From: Luteithermobacter gelatinilyticus
GTDB lineage: Bacteria > Pseudomonadota > Alphaproteobacteria > Sphingomonadales > Emcibacteraceae
Length of the DNA: 64,000 nt
Assembly: GCF_005849285.1 (NCBI RefSeq)
Contig: NZ_CP040517.1
Location: 1,122,501-1,186,500, forward strand
Direction: 5' to 3'
Position 1 is the first letter of the stretch. Each line of letters opens with the position of its first letter. The translations under genes were made by a program, and so were the position numbers. This document shows positions 44,051-52,989 of the stretch, one piece after another. The notes beneath the pieces are model-generated. The model saw nothing but the letters and a program-made list of their open reading frames with translations. It was not told where the DNA came from and searched no databases.

Positions 44051-46156
44051 ATGGAAGAGATTTTCAACGCAACAGGCTTTTATACCTATGCGGCTGCTGC
44101 GGTGGCCTATTTGGGGTTGGCGATTTTTCTGCTGAGTGTTCATGGAGAAAGCAAAGCCCGCAGGAATCTGGCCTGTGTTCTGCTGGTCAGTGTAATTTGG
44201 GCGCTTACCCATTGTTATGCTTATTGGCAAGGCGGGCGGGCATTTGTTTTCCTTTCCCTGGTGGAATATTTAAGAAACAGCGCCTGGATATTCCTGTTTC
44301 TGTATATGCTGTCCGCCCTGGCCCTGGCGCAACAGGCCGTTAAATTCTCCCGCCTGGCTGCCATTGTCTTTTCCGTCTTTTTCGGTCTTCTGTTGATCGT
44401 GGAGCTGGTGCATCTGGGATATGCTTTCGGCTATGTGGAGATGACGCTGGGGGTTACCTTTTTCCAGTATGAGAAGCTGATACAGGCCATTCTTGTGGTG
44501 TTGATGGTGGAAAACCTTTATCGCAGCACCCTGCCGGAAAACCGCTGGAGCATCCGGTATTTGTGCCTGGCGGTTGTCGCGCTCTATGTCTATGACTTTC
44601 TGCTGTATGCGGATAATATCCTGTTTACCGCCATTGGACCAGTGCTGTATGAGGCCAGAGGGCTGATCAACCTGCTACTGATTCCACTGATCGGCGTGTC
44701 CGCTCTCAGAATGACAGACAAGACACCAAAATTTCAAATCTCCCGCAAGCTGGCGTTTCATACCATTACCCTGATCGGCAGCGGCGCCTATCTGATCGGC
44801 ATGTCGGCTGCCGGATATTTTCTTCGGGAATATGGGGGGCGGTGGGGCAACCTGCTTCAGGCGACGGTTCTGGTGCTGGCCGCCTTGGGGCTTGTGGTGA
44901 TTCTGGCGTCCGGAAAGTTTCGCGCCTGGCTCAGGGTGGTGATGAGCAAGCACCTGTTTCGCTACAAATATGACTATCGGGAAGAATGGTTGCGGTTTAT
45001 CCGGACCATTTCGTCTTCCGATCATCATTATGGGTTGCGGGAAAGAACTATTCAGGCGGTGGCGGATATTATGGACAGCCCCGGTGGTGCTCTGTGGCTT
45101 AAGGAGCGCCCAGACAGCTTTGTCCTGTCGGCCAAATGGAACATGCACCCCAGACAGGACAATGAGCTTCCGGTGAGCGCCCCTTTTATTGAGTTCATGG
45201 AACGGGAAGAGTGGATTGTCGATCTGGAAGAAGTGGACGATGGAAAAATCAGTGGCACCAACTGCCCTATCCCGGACTGTATACTGACTGAACCGGGGGT
45301 CTGGTTGGTGTTGCCGTTGATACACCATGACCGTATGGTTGGGTTTATGGTGCTACAGGAACCCCGGGTTGCCCGGGATCTGAACTGGGAAAGCAAGGAT
45401 TTGCTGAAGATTGTCGGGCGGCAGGTGGCCAGTTATCTGGCGGAACAGATTGCCGAGAAGGCGTTGGCCGAAGCTCGCGAGTTTGAAGGGTTCAACAAAA
45501 GATTTGCTTTTGTGATCCATGACATCAAAAATCTGGCTAGTCAGTTGTCCTTGCTGGTCAAGAATGCCGAAAAACATGCCGACAATCCGGAATTTCAGCG
45601 GGATATGCTGCTGACCGTTCAGGACAGCGCCCGCAAGATGAATGATCTACTGTCCCGGATCACCGTGGTGCAGGAACCGTCTAAGGAAAAAAGACGGGAA
45701 GTGCATGATTTGGTGATAACCCTTGAGGCCCTGTTGCACCGATATCGTCAGAGCGGCACGGAAATTCGTTTTGAGAACGGTTATGACGAGATGAAGGTCC
45801 TTGGGGACCCGGAAAGCCTGGAAACCATTTTTATGCATCTGATTCAAAATGGCATCGACGCCTGTGATGAACAGCGCTGTGAAGTTCAGGTCAGTTTGTC
45901 AGCGGAAGAGGACTATGCCATTATCAGGGTCAAGGACAATGGTAAAGGCATGGACGAGGCATTCATACGGGACGAGCTGTTTCGGCCCTTCCGTTCTACC
46001 AAGGAAAAGGGCTATGGCATCGGCGCCTATGAAAGTCGCGAAATGATCCGGCGGATGGGGGGGCGTCTGGATGTCAAAAGCACCCCTGGCAAGGGGACCG
46101 TTATGACGGTTTATCTGAAAAAGGCCGATGAGTTAGAGTTAAATGAAGGAAGGTAA
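44051..46156 (+). CDS. prsK: XrtA/PEP-CTERM system histidine kinase PrsK
   Basis: A 701-residue sensor kinase. About eight N-terminal membrane helices (residues 10-300), a GAF-like domain (around 330-460), a phospho-acceptor site VIHDIKNLASQL with H490, and a C-terminal HATPase (VKDNGKGMDEAFIRDELFRPF, GYGIGAYESREMIRRMGG). The layout is that of PrsK, which pairs with PrsR to control exosortase-linked genes. GAGG lies upstream of the ATG. prsR begins nine bases after the stop, so they are co-transcribed. The signal sensed is unknown. Confidence 0.93.
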   Translation: MEEIFNATGFYTYAAAAVAYLGLAIFLLSVHGESKARRNLACVLLVSVIWALTHCYAYWQGGRAFVFLSLVEYLRNSAWIFLFLYMLSALALAQQAVKFSRLAAIVFSVFFGLLLIVELVHLGYAFGYVEMTLGVTFFQYEKLIQAILVVLMVENLYRSTLPENRWSIRYLCLAVVALYVYDFLLYADNILFTAIGPVLYEARGLINLLLIPLIGVSALRMTDKTPKFQISRKLAFHTITLIGSGAYLIGMSAAGYFLREYGGRWGNLLQATVLVLAALGLVVILASGKFRAWLRVVMSKHLFRYKYDYREEWLRFIRTISSSDHHYGLRERTIQAVADIMDSPGGALWLKERPDSFVLSAKWNMHPRQDNELPVSAPFIEFMEREEWIVDLEEVDDGKISGTNCPIPDCILTEPGVWLVLPLIHHDRMVGFMVLQEPRVARDLNWESKDLLKIVGRQVASYLAEQIAEKALAEAREFEGFNKRFAFVIHDIKNLASQLSLLVKNAEKHADNPEFQRDMLLTVQDSARKMNDLLSRITVVQEPSKEKRREVHDLVITLEALLHRYRQSGTEIRFENGYDEMKVLGDPESLETIFMHLIQNGIDACDEQRCEVQVSLSAEEDYAIIRVKDNGKGMDEAFIRDELFRPFRSTKEKGYGIGAYESREMIRRMGGRLDVKSTPGKGTVMTVYLKKADELELNEGR

Positions 46157-46165
46157 GACAAGAGC

Positions 46166-47524
46166 ATGCCTGAGAATAAAAAAAGAAAACTGCTGGTCGT
46201 AGAAGATGACCCAGGACTGCAACGGCAGTATAAGTGGAATTTTGAAAAATATGAGGTGCTCATTGCGTCTGACCGTGAGGAGGCGATGAAAATTGTCACC
46301 CGGGATAATCCGGCTGTGGTCACCTTGGACCTGGGGCTGCCGCCGGACCCGGACGGGGTGTCAGAGGGAATGGCCTGTCTTGAAGAAATTCTGGGCCATG
46401 CGCCCTATACCAAGGTCATTATCGCTTCCGGGCACGGCGCCCGGGAAAGCGCCTTGAATACCATCTCTCTGGGAGCGTATGATTTTTATCAGAAACCGGT
46501 TGATCCCGATGAGCTTGGCCTGATTGTGGACCGGGCGTTCCGATTGTATGACCTGGAAGAAGAAAACCGGAAGCTTGCCGCCTCCCAGCAAACGGCGCGC
46601 CTGGGGAAAATCATCACGGGCAGCGAAAGCATGGAAAAGGTCTGCAGTATTATTGAGCGGGTGGCGCCGACCAATGTGACAGTTATGCTGCTGGGGGCGA
46701 GCGGCACCGGTAAAGAGCTTCTGGCCCGGGGCCTGCATGATCTGAGCGATCGGAAAGACAAACCCTTTGTGGCGATTAACTGTGCGGCGATCCCTGAAAA
46801 CCTCCTGGAAAGTGAACTGTTTGGATATGAAAAGGGAGCATTTACCGGCGCGGTGAAACAGACGCCGGGAAAGATTGAAGTGGCCAATGGTGGCACCCTG
46901 TTTCTGGATGAAATCGGGGACCTGCCGTTTCAGCTTCAGGTCAAGTTGCTGCGGTTTCTGCAGGAACGGGTCATTGAACGGATTGGCGGGCGCAAGGAAA
47001 TCCCGGTGGATGTTCGTGTGGTCTGCGCCACGCATCAGGATCTCGAATCGCATATTGCCGAAGGATTGTTCCGGGAGGATTTATTCTATCGCCTTAGCGA
47101 AATCGTTGTAAATATCCCACCGCTTGCCGAACGGGACGGGGATGCGGTGCTTTTGGCCCATAACTTTTTGAATAAATTCAACAAAGAGTTGAAAAGAAAT
47201 ATCCGCGGATATACCAAAGAGGCAATTTCTGTAATTTCTTCCTACAATTGGCCAGGAAATGTGCGAGAATTGGAAAATCGCATCAAGCGGGCCGTAATCA
47301 TGTGTGATGGCAAAAAAATCGACGTTGGTGACCTGGAAATGAAAATAGAGGACAGCGAAGAAGAGATCCTCAACCTGAAGCAGGTGCGTGAGGCCGCTGA
47401 TATCAAGGCAATCCGCAAGGCGCTGGCCTGTGCCAACGGGAATGTCAGCCATGCCGCGAAACTTCTGGGCGTCAGCCGTCCGACGTTTTATGGTCTGATC
47501 AAACAATATAATTTGTCAGTGTAA
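46166..47524 (+). CDS. prsR: PEP-CTERM-box response regulator PrsR (sigma-54 activator)
   Basis: A 452-residue NtrC-class activator. Receiver domain with phospho-acceptor D55 in VVTLDLGLPPD; AAA+ domain with Walker A GASGTGKELLARGLH, sigma-54 loop EKGAFTGAVKQ and FLDEIGDLPFQLQVKLLRFLQ; Fis-type helix-turn-helix at the end (NVSHAAKLLGVSRPTFYGLI). It is preceded by prsK and a GGAAGG ribosome site, and followed by prsT. The sigma-54 promoter and paired 19-bp boxes about 4 kb away, ahead of the PEP-CTERM gene, are the most obvious local targets. Confidence 0.94.
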   Translation: MPENKKRKLLVVEDDPGLQRQYKWNFEKYEVLIASDREEAMKIVTRDNPAVVTLDLGLPPDPDGVSEGMACLEEILGHAPYTKVIIASGHGARESALNTISLGAYDFYQKPVDPDELGLIVDRAFRLYDLEEENRKLAASQQTARLGKIITGSESMEKVCSIIERVAPTNVTVMLLGASGTGKELLARGLHDLSDRKDKPFVAINCAAIPENLLESELFGYEKGAFTGAVKQTPGKIEVANGGTLFLDEIGDLPFQLQVKLLRFLQERVIERIGGRKEIPVDVRVVCATHQDLESHIAEGLFREDLFYRLSEIVVNIPPLAERDGDAVLLAHNFLNKFNKELKRNIRGYTKEAISVISSYNWPGNVRELENRIKRAVIMCDGKKIDVGDLEMKIEDSEEEILNLKQVREAADIKAIRKALACANGNVSHAAKLLGVSRPTFYGLIKQYNLSV

Positions 47525-47581
47525 CGGCAGATCGTTTCCAGGCGAGTGGCCGGCACGGACAAACAGAATAGGGGAAAGACA

Positions 47582-50362
47582 ATGAAAAATTTAATGATTG
47601 CCACGTCCGTTGCCGCCATACTGGCAACAGCAGTCCCTGTATGTGCCGCGGTGGGGAATGGCCCGGGGGCCGAATATATCGAAGAGGCGCAGGAATATCT
47701 TAAGAAAGGGGATCTGGAAGCTGCCATCATCCAGATGAAGAATGCCGTGCGGGCAGACCCCGACAATGCCAGCATCCGACAGGATCTGGGCAATCTCTAT
47801 ATCCGCCGCGGCGATGCCTTGTCTGCTGAAAAGGAATTGAGCCGAGCGCTCAAACTGGGTGGAGCCAATGACGCTCTAGTGCTGGACCTTGCCAAAGCCT
47901 ATCTGATGCAGCGCAAATATGATGAGGTTCTCTCTCTGGTCAAGCTTGACGAGATCGGCGAGAGGTATCAGGGAGATGCCCATCTGATTATCGGCAATGC
48001 CTATCAGGGGCTCAATGATCTGGAGAGCGCGCTGCGTTATTATGAAAAAGGGGAAGAAATCAAAGGACGCAATGACCAAATTGCCGTTGGCATTGCCCAG
48101 ATTTATAACATCCAGAAGGAATATGAAAAGGCCGAGGCCAAGGTGGACCAGGCGCTGGAGCTTAACCCGAAAAACGTGCAGGCGCTGCTGCTTAAAGGGG
48201 AACTGATTCATCGGTTGCAGGGGCCACAACATTCCCTGGAATATTTTGAGAATGCCCTCCAATACGCGCCCAACAATGTTACAGCCCAGATCAAGAAAGC
48301 TGGCGTTCTTTTTGATCTGAAACGGGATGAGGAGGCGCTGGGACAGCTGGATGAGACGCTGAAGCTTTCTCCGCGGCATCCGCTGGCGAATTATCTGGCC
48401 GCCATTATTTATGCCCGCAGGAACAGCCCCGACAAGGCCACGGAATTTCTGGACAGAGGCGGGAGCACTCTGGACAAATTTCCGCCGGCGCTAATGCTGC
48501 GCGGGGTGATTAACTATTCTGGCGGAAATTACGCCCAAGCCATTTATTATCTCAATCGTCTGATTGATATGCGGCCTGGGCATATCATGGGACGGCGCCT
48601 TTTGGGCGCGGCCCTGATCCGGCAAAATGATCCGGAACAGGGCATCAAGATTCTTGAACCGCTGGTGGACGCGAACAAGGCGGATTCAGTGGCCTATGCC
48701 CTGCTGGGAAGCGCCTATATGAAACTAGGGCAATATGAGGAGGGAACCCGTTATTATGAAAAGGCGGTGGAGGCCAAACCCGGCGAAAGCCGTCTGCAGA
48801 CCCAGTTGGCGCTCAGCCGCCTGGCGGTAGGAGACACTTCATCGGCGGAAGCACAGCTTAATGAGATTCTGGCCAATGATCCCGAAGCTTCGCAGGCGGC
48901 GGTTTTCTTGGTGCTGATCGCGCTGAGGGAAGGGAATTATGCCAAGGCTCTGGAAGATGCAAAACGCCTCTCCCGACAACGACCGGAAAATCCCGTGGGA
49001 TATAATCTTCAGGGCACGGCGCTTGCCGGTCTGGGAAAAATCGAAGACGCCAAAAAAATGTTCAATAAGGCTTTGGAGATCAAACCGGATTATCATTCGG
49101 CCAATCTCAACCTGGCCCAGCTTTATATTAATGAGGGCAAACGGGACCAGGCCCGGGAAATTTATGAAAACGTTCGGGAGATGGACAAGAAAAACCTGGG
49201 GGCCATTTTGGGGTTGGTACGCCTGGCGGCCCTGGACGGCAATGTCAAGGGCCAGGAAACCCTGCTTCAGGAAGCTGTGAATGTGGCGCCTGATAATCTT
49301 TCTGTCCGGGTTCAGCTCTCCGAACTTTATCTGAAAGAAAAGGAACTGGAAAAAGCGAAGGCCGTGGCGCATGAAATGACCCAGGATTTTCCGGCAAGCG
49401 GCGCGGGATATGAGGCATCGGGGAAACTGGATCTTCTGATGGGGGATACCGCTTCCGCTGTCGGCAACTTTCAGAAAATGGTTGGGCTGATTGGCAAGAA
49501 CCAGGATGCTTATCAACTCCTGGCACGGGCCCAGCGGGCAAATGGAGATTTCAGCAGCGCCCGGCGCACCTATAAGGAAGCTCTTGAATTTGCCGAAAAC
49601 AAACCGCCTTTGCTGGTGGATCTGATACAGTTGGAAAAATCCCAAAACAACTTTACGGCGGCCCATGCGCATCTGGAAACATTGGAAGAACTGGATGACG
49701 GGGCCCTGACCTATATCCTGAAAGGACAGGTTCTTGAGGCAGAAAAACGCATGGAGGAAGCCATACAGGCGTATCAGACGGCCGAAAGCAAGGGGGCGGG
49801 AGGCACTAAATTTGTGATCGACTATGCGGACGCCTACCGGGAATATGGCGATACGGGCAAAGCCGAGGAAATTCTTCTCGCGCATCTTCAGAAACACGAC
49901 ACTGATGCCGCGGTGCGGCACGCATTGGCAAGCATGTATTTGACAGATAACCGGCTGGATGAGGCCATCCGGGAATACGAGCTCCTGCTTCAATATAATG
50001 ACCAGGATGCGCTAACGCTGAATAACCTGGCCTGGCTGTATTCTCGGAAAAACAGTATGGATAAGGCGCTGCAACTGGCGCGGAAGGCCTATGAGGTGAT
50101 CCCGGACAATCCGTCTGTGACCGATACCTATGCCTGGATTCTGGTCCAGAACGGCGACAATGAAAAAGGGCTCGAACTGTTACAGAAGGCGGTGGCGAAA
50201 ATGCCGGAAAACATGGAAATCCGTTATCATCTGGCGGTGGCTCTGAAAAATCTAGGGCGCCATGAATCGGCCCGTCGGGAGCTTGAAAAAGTCGTGACCT
50301 CGGGCGTGCGGTTTAACGGTGTGGAAGAGGCCCGGCAAATGCTGATGAATCTGTCCAACTGA
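47582..50362 (+). CDS. prsT: XrtA/PEP-CTERM system TPR protein PrsT, copy 2
   Basis: About 926 residues from the ATG after GGGGAAAG (a longer frame from 47546 has no ribosome site). A signal peptide MKNLMIATSVAAILATAVP lacks a convincing lipobox, although a Cys follows closely. TPR units fill the rest, from EEAQEYLKKGDLEAAIIQMKN to the C-terminal NLAWLYSRKNSMDKALQLARK. It parallels copy 1 at 35946-38771 over its whole length, including the opening DLEAAII/NAV pattern. Position directly after prsK-prsR is typical. It probably works at the periplasmic face in export or assembly. Confidence 0.92.
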   Translation: MKNLMIATSVAAILATAVPVCAAVGNGPGAEYIEEAQEYLKKGDLEAAIIQMKNAVRADPDNASIRQDLGNLYIRRGDALSAEKELSRALKLGGANDALVLDLAKAYLMQRKYDEVLSLVKLDEIGERYQGDAHLIIGNAYQGLNDLESALRYYEKGEEIKGRNDQIAVGIAQIYNIQKEYEKAEAKVDQALELNPKNVQALLLKGELIHRLQGPQHSLEYFENALQYAPNNVTAQIKKAGVLFDLKRDEEALGQLDETLKLSPRHPLANYLAAIIYARRNSPDKATEFLDRGGSTLDKFPPALMLRGVINYSGGNYAQAIYYLNRLIDMRPGHIMGRRLLGAALIRQNDPEQGIKILEPLVDANKADSVAYALLGSAYMKLGQYEEGTRYYEKAVEAKPGESRLQTQLALSRLAVGDTSSAEAQLNEILANDPEASQAAVFLVLIALREGNYAKALEDAKRLSRQRPENPVGYNLQGTALAGLGKIEDAKKMFNKALEIKPDYHSANLNLAQLYINEGKRDQAREIYENVREMDKKNLGAILGLVRLAALDGNVKGQETLLQEAVNVAPDNLSVRVQLSELYLKEKELEKAKAVAHEMTQDFPASGAGYEASGKLDLLMGDTASAVGNFQKMVGLIGKNQDAYQLLARAQRANGDFSSARRTYKEALEFAENKPPLLVDLIQLEKSQNNFTAAHAHLETLEELDDGALTYILKGQVLEAEKRMEEAIQAYQTAESKGAGGTKFVIDYADAYREYGDTGKAEEILLAHLQKHDTDAAVRHALASMYLTDNRLDEAIREYELLLQYNDQDALTLNNLAWLYSRKNSMDKALQLARKAYEVIPDNPSVTDTYAWILVQNGDNEKGLELLQKAVAKMPENMEIRYHLAVALKNLGRHESARRELEKVVTSGVRFNGVEEARQMLMNLSN

Positions 50363-50464
50363 GGAAAAAGGCTGGCGTTTCTTATGGTGGTTCGTGGCGC
50401 TGCGGGCTGGCGGACCTGTGAAAAAGTTCCATGATAAAGATAGACAAAGGCAGAGTGAGGTCGC

Positions 50465-51667
50465 GTGAATATTTTATTTGTCAGCCACAGATTTCCTTAT
50501 CCTCCCACAAGAGGCGACAAGATCCGTTCCTTTAATATGGTCCGCCATCTACATGCACAGGGCCACAAGGTCACGGTGGCGTCTCTGGCGCGTTCGGGGG
50601 ATGAGGCGCAGGAGGCCAGGGGCATAGAGGCGTATTGTGAAAAATTTATCTGCGTGCGGGTCAGGGAAAGCGTGCAGAAACTGCGCATGGTGGGCTGCCT
50701 TGCGGGACGTGTTCCGTCTTCCATGGGGTATTTTTATGCGCCACAGTTGAAGCAGCGGATTGAGCAGGAGCTGGCACAAAAATCCTATGATCTGATTATT
50801 GTTTTCAGCTCCTCGGCAGCGCAATATGTGGAAAATGTTCGCCATATCCCCAAAATTCTGGATTTTTGCGATATGGACAGCCAAAAATGGCTGGCTTATG
50901 CTAAATTCAAACGGTTTCCGCTTAATCTGGGATATTGGCTGGAAGGCCAGAAACTTCAGGCTGAGGAGAAGAGACTGGCCCGCCGGTTCGATCTGTGTAG
51001 CTGTGCAACCGGCTTCGAGGTGGAAACGCTGGAAAATTATGGCACGGGGGTTGCCACGGGTGTTTTCCCCAATGGGGTGGACAGTACGTTTTTCCAGCCT
51101 GCCAGTGAAGGCTTCCGCAAGCACCATATCAGTTTTGTCGGCCGCATGGATTATTATCCCAATGAGGCTGCTGTAATCTTTTTTGCCCGTGAGGTCCTGC
51201 CGCAATTGCGGGACAGATATCCGGATGTAACTTTTACCATCATTGGTGCAGAACCGCCGCGGGTGGTGCAGGATCTGGCCCAACTGCCCGGCGTGACAGT
51301 GACCGGTACGGTGGATGATGTGCGCCGTTATATTCTGGAAAGCGAGGTCATGGTGGCACCGCTGGCTATTGCACGGGGCACACAAAATAAAATTCTTGAG
51401 GGCATGGCGTTGGGGGTGCCGGTCATCAGCAGCGCCCTTGCTGCGCGCGGGGTGGATGCCATCCCCGGCGAACACCTTCTGACAGCAACCACTGCGGAAG
51501 ATTACGTCAAGCAGGTCAGCCGTCTGTTCGACGACCCCGTGGCCCGGGAAAGGATGGCGCTTGCCGGACGCGAGCGGGTGCTCAGCCACCATAACTGGGA
51601 CCGGGCCATGCGCATGTTCGATGCCCTCATTGATCGTTGCATGACGCAGGGGGCAAAAGCGGCCTGA
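50465..51667 (+). CDS. XrtA-associated glycosyltransferase, TIGR03087 type
   Basis: A 400-residue GT-B glycosyltransferase of family 4 type. The start is GTG with GAGGT upstream. It opens with ILFVSHRFPYPPTRGDKIRSF, characteristic of TIGR03087. The C-terminal half has SFVGRMDYYPNEAAVIFF, VMVAPLAIARGTQNKILEGMALGVPVIS and a conserved Glu in the NKILEGMA donor-site motif. It would add a sugar to the lipid-linked repeat in the cytosol. It is followed by the TIGR04063-type gene on the same strand. Confidence 0.92.
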   Translation: MNILFVSHRFPYPPTRGDKIRSFNMVRHLHAQGHKVTVASLARSGDEAQEARGIEAYCEKFICVRVRESVQKLRMVGCLAGRVPSSMGYFYAPQLKQRIEQELAQKSYDLIIVFSSSAAQYVENVRHIPKILDFCDMDSQKWLAYAKFKRFPLNLGYWLEGQKLQAEEKRLARRFDLCSCATGFEVETLENYGTGVATGVFPNGVDSTFFQPASEGFRKHHISFVGRMDYYPNEAAVIFFAREVLPQLRDRYPDVTFTIIGAEPPRVVQDLAQLPGVTVTGTVDDVRRYILESEVMVAPLAIARGTQNKILEGMALGVPVISSALAARGVDAIPGEHLLTATTAEDYVKQVSRLFDDPVARERMALAGRERVLSHHNWDRAMRMFDALIDRCMTQGAKAA

Positions 51668-51724
51668 TGAAAGTGAATGCCACAGATGGAAATCGGGCGA
51701 ATATAACAACAAGGTTCACGGATA

Positions 51725-52969
51725 ATGCACATATTGCACGTATTTGATCATTCCATCCCCTTGCATAGCGGCTATACCTTTCGCAGCTACCAGATTTTGA
51801 AAGAGCAACGCAGATTGGGGTATGAGACATTGCAGGTCACCGGTCTGAAGCAGCATAGTGGGGGCCAGCAGGGGGAGGGCTCCAGAGAGAGGGTCGAAGA
51901 CCTGGAATTTTTCCGCACCACCCGTTACAACGCCGTCCTCAATGGACTGCCGGTACTGGGGCAGATGGAAGTTGTCCGCAGCCTGAAAAAAAGGCTCCTG
52001 GAAATCCTTGATCAGAATCCGGTGGATGTCATTCATGCCCATTCGCCGGCCCTGAATGGTCTTGCGGCGCTTGCGGCGGGGCGGGCCAGGGGCATTCCTG
52101 TGGTTTATGAAATCCGGGCCTTCTGGGAAGATGCTGCCGTCAGTCACGGCACCTGCCGAGAGGGAGATTTGCGGTATCGTCTGAGTCGCTGGCTGGAAAC
52201 CCGCGTGGCGCGCCAGGCTGATGCCGTGACCTGTATTTGTAACGGGTTGAAACAGGATCTTGTGGCGCGCGGCATATCTTCGGATAAGATTACAATTATC
52301 CCCAATGCCGTGGATATTGCCAGCTTTTCCGGTCCCCGCGCCCCCGATCCGGATTTGCAGGATCGGCTGGGTCTGCGTGATGCCGTGACCCTGGGGTTTA
52401 TCGGTTCCTTTTACGACTATGAGGGACTGGATATTCTGTTGGACAGCCTGCCGCTGATCTATCAGGAAATCCCGCAGGTGCGTCTGCTGCTGGTGGGCGG
52501 CGGGGAGAAAGCCGAAAGCCTCAGGCATCAGGCCCGCACACTGGGCCTGGAAGACCGCGTGATTTTCACCGGGCGGGTGCCCTATGACCAGGTGCAGACT
52601 TATTATAATCTGGTGGATATATTTGTGTATCCGCGCAAGAAGATGCGTCTGACCGATCTGGTCACCCCGCTAAAGCCATTGGAAGCCATGGCCCAGCATA
52701 AACTGGTGGCCGCTTCGGATATTGGCGGGCATCACGAACTGATTACCGATGGCGTAACGGGCACATTGTTTCGCCCTGACGATCCCCGGGATCTGGCACG
52801 GTGTCTGGTGGATTTGCTGCATCGTCGGGATGATTGGCCGGCCATGCAGGCGGCCGGGCGGCGATACGTGGAGCAGGAACGGAATTGGGCACGCAGCGTG
52901 GCCAATTATCCCGCAATTTATGCACGGCTCGCTCAGCCAGCAGCGACGTCTAGAGTGAATTGTGCATAG
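51725..52969 (+). CDS. XrtA-associated glycosyltransferase, TIGR04063 type
   Basis: A 414-residue GT-B enzyme with ILHVFDHSIPLHSGYTFRS at the start, as TIGR04063 proteins have. GFIGSFYDYEGLDILL and PLKPLEAMAQHKLVAASDIGGHHELI are the donor-binding segments. The last six codons (SRVNCA) and the TAG stop come from the 40-bp CTAG repeat, so the original C-terminus has been replaced by repeat sequence. It is convergent with the TIGR03088-type gene, and both ends meet in that repeat. Confidence 0.92.
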   Translation: MHILHVFDHSIPLHSGYTFRSYQILKEQRRLGYETLQVTGLKQHSGGQQGEGSRERVEDLEFFRTTRYNAVLNGLPVLGQMEVVRSLKKRLLEILDQNPVDVIHAHSPALNGLAALAAGRARGIPVVYEIRAFWEDAAVSHGTCREGDLRYRLSRWLETRVARQADAVTCICNGLKQDLVARGISSDKITIIPNAVDIASFSGPRAPDPDLQDRLGLRDAVTLGFIGSFYDYEGLDILLDSLPLIYQEIPQVRLLLVGGGEKAESLRHQARTLGLEDRVIFTGRVPYDQVQTYYNLVDIFVYPRKKMRLTDLVTPLKPLEAMAQHKLVAASDIGGHHELITDGVTGTLFRPDDPRDLARCLVDLLHRRDDWPAMQAAGRRYVEQERNWARSVANYPAIYARLAQPAATSRVNCA

Positions 52970-52989
52970 GTTGACTCAGTTCACTCTAG
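52950..52989. repeat. 40-bp CTAG palindromic repeat, copy 2
   Basis: CTAGAGTGAATTG, a short loop and CAGTTCACTCTAG. One mismatch in the right arm compared with copy 1. It contains the 3' ends of both convergent glycosyltransferase genes: the plus gene stops inside it at 52967-52969 and the minus gene uses its right half (CTGAG...CTAG) for its stop at 52981-52989. Confidence 0.92.
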
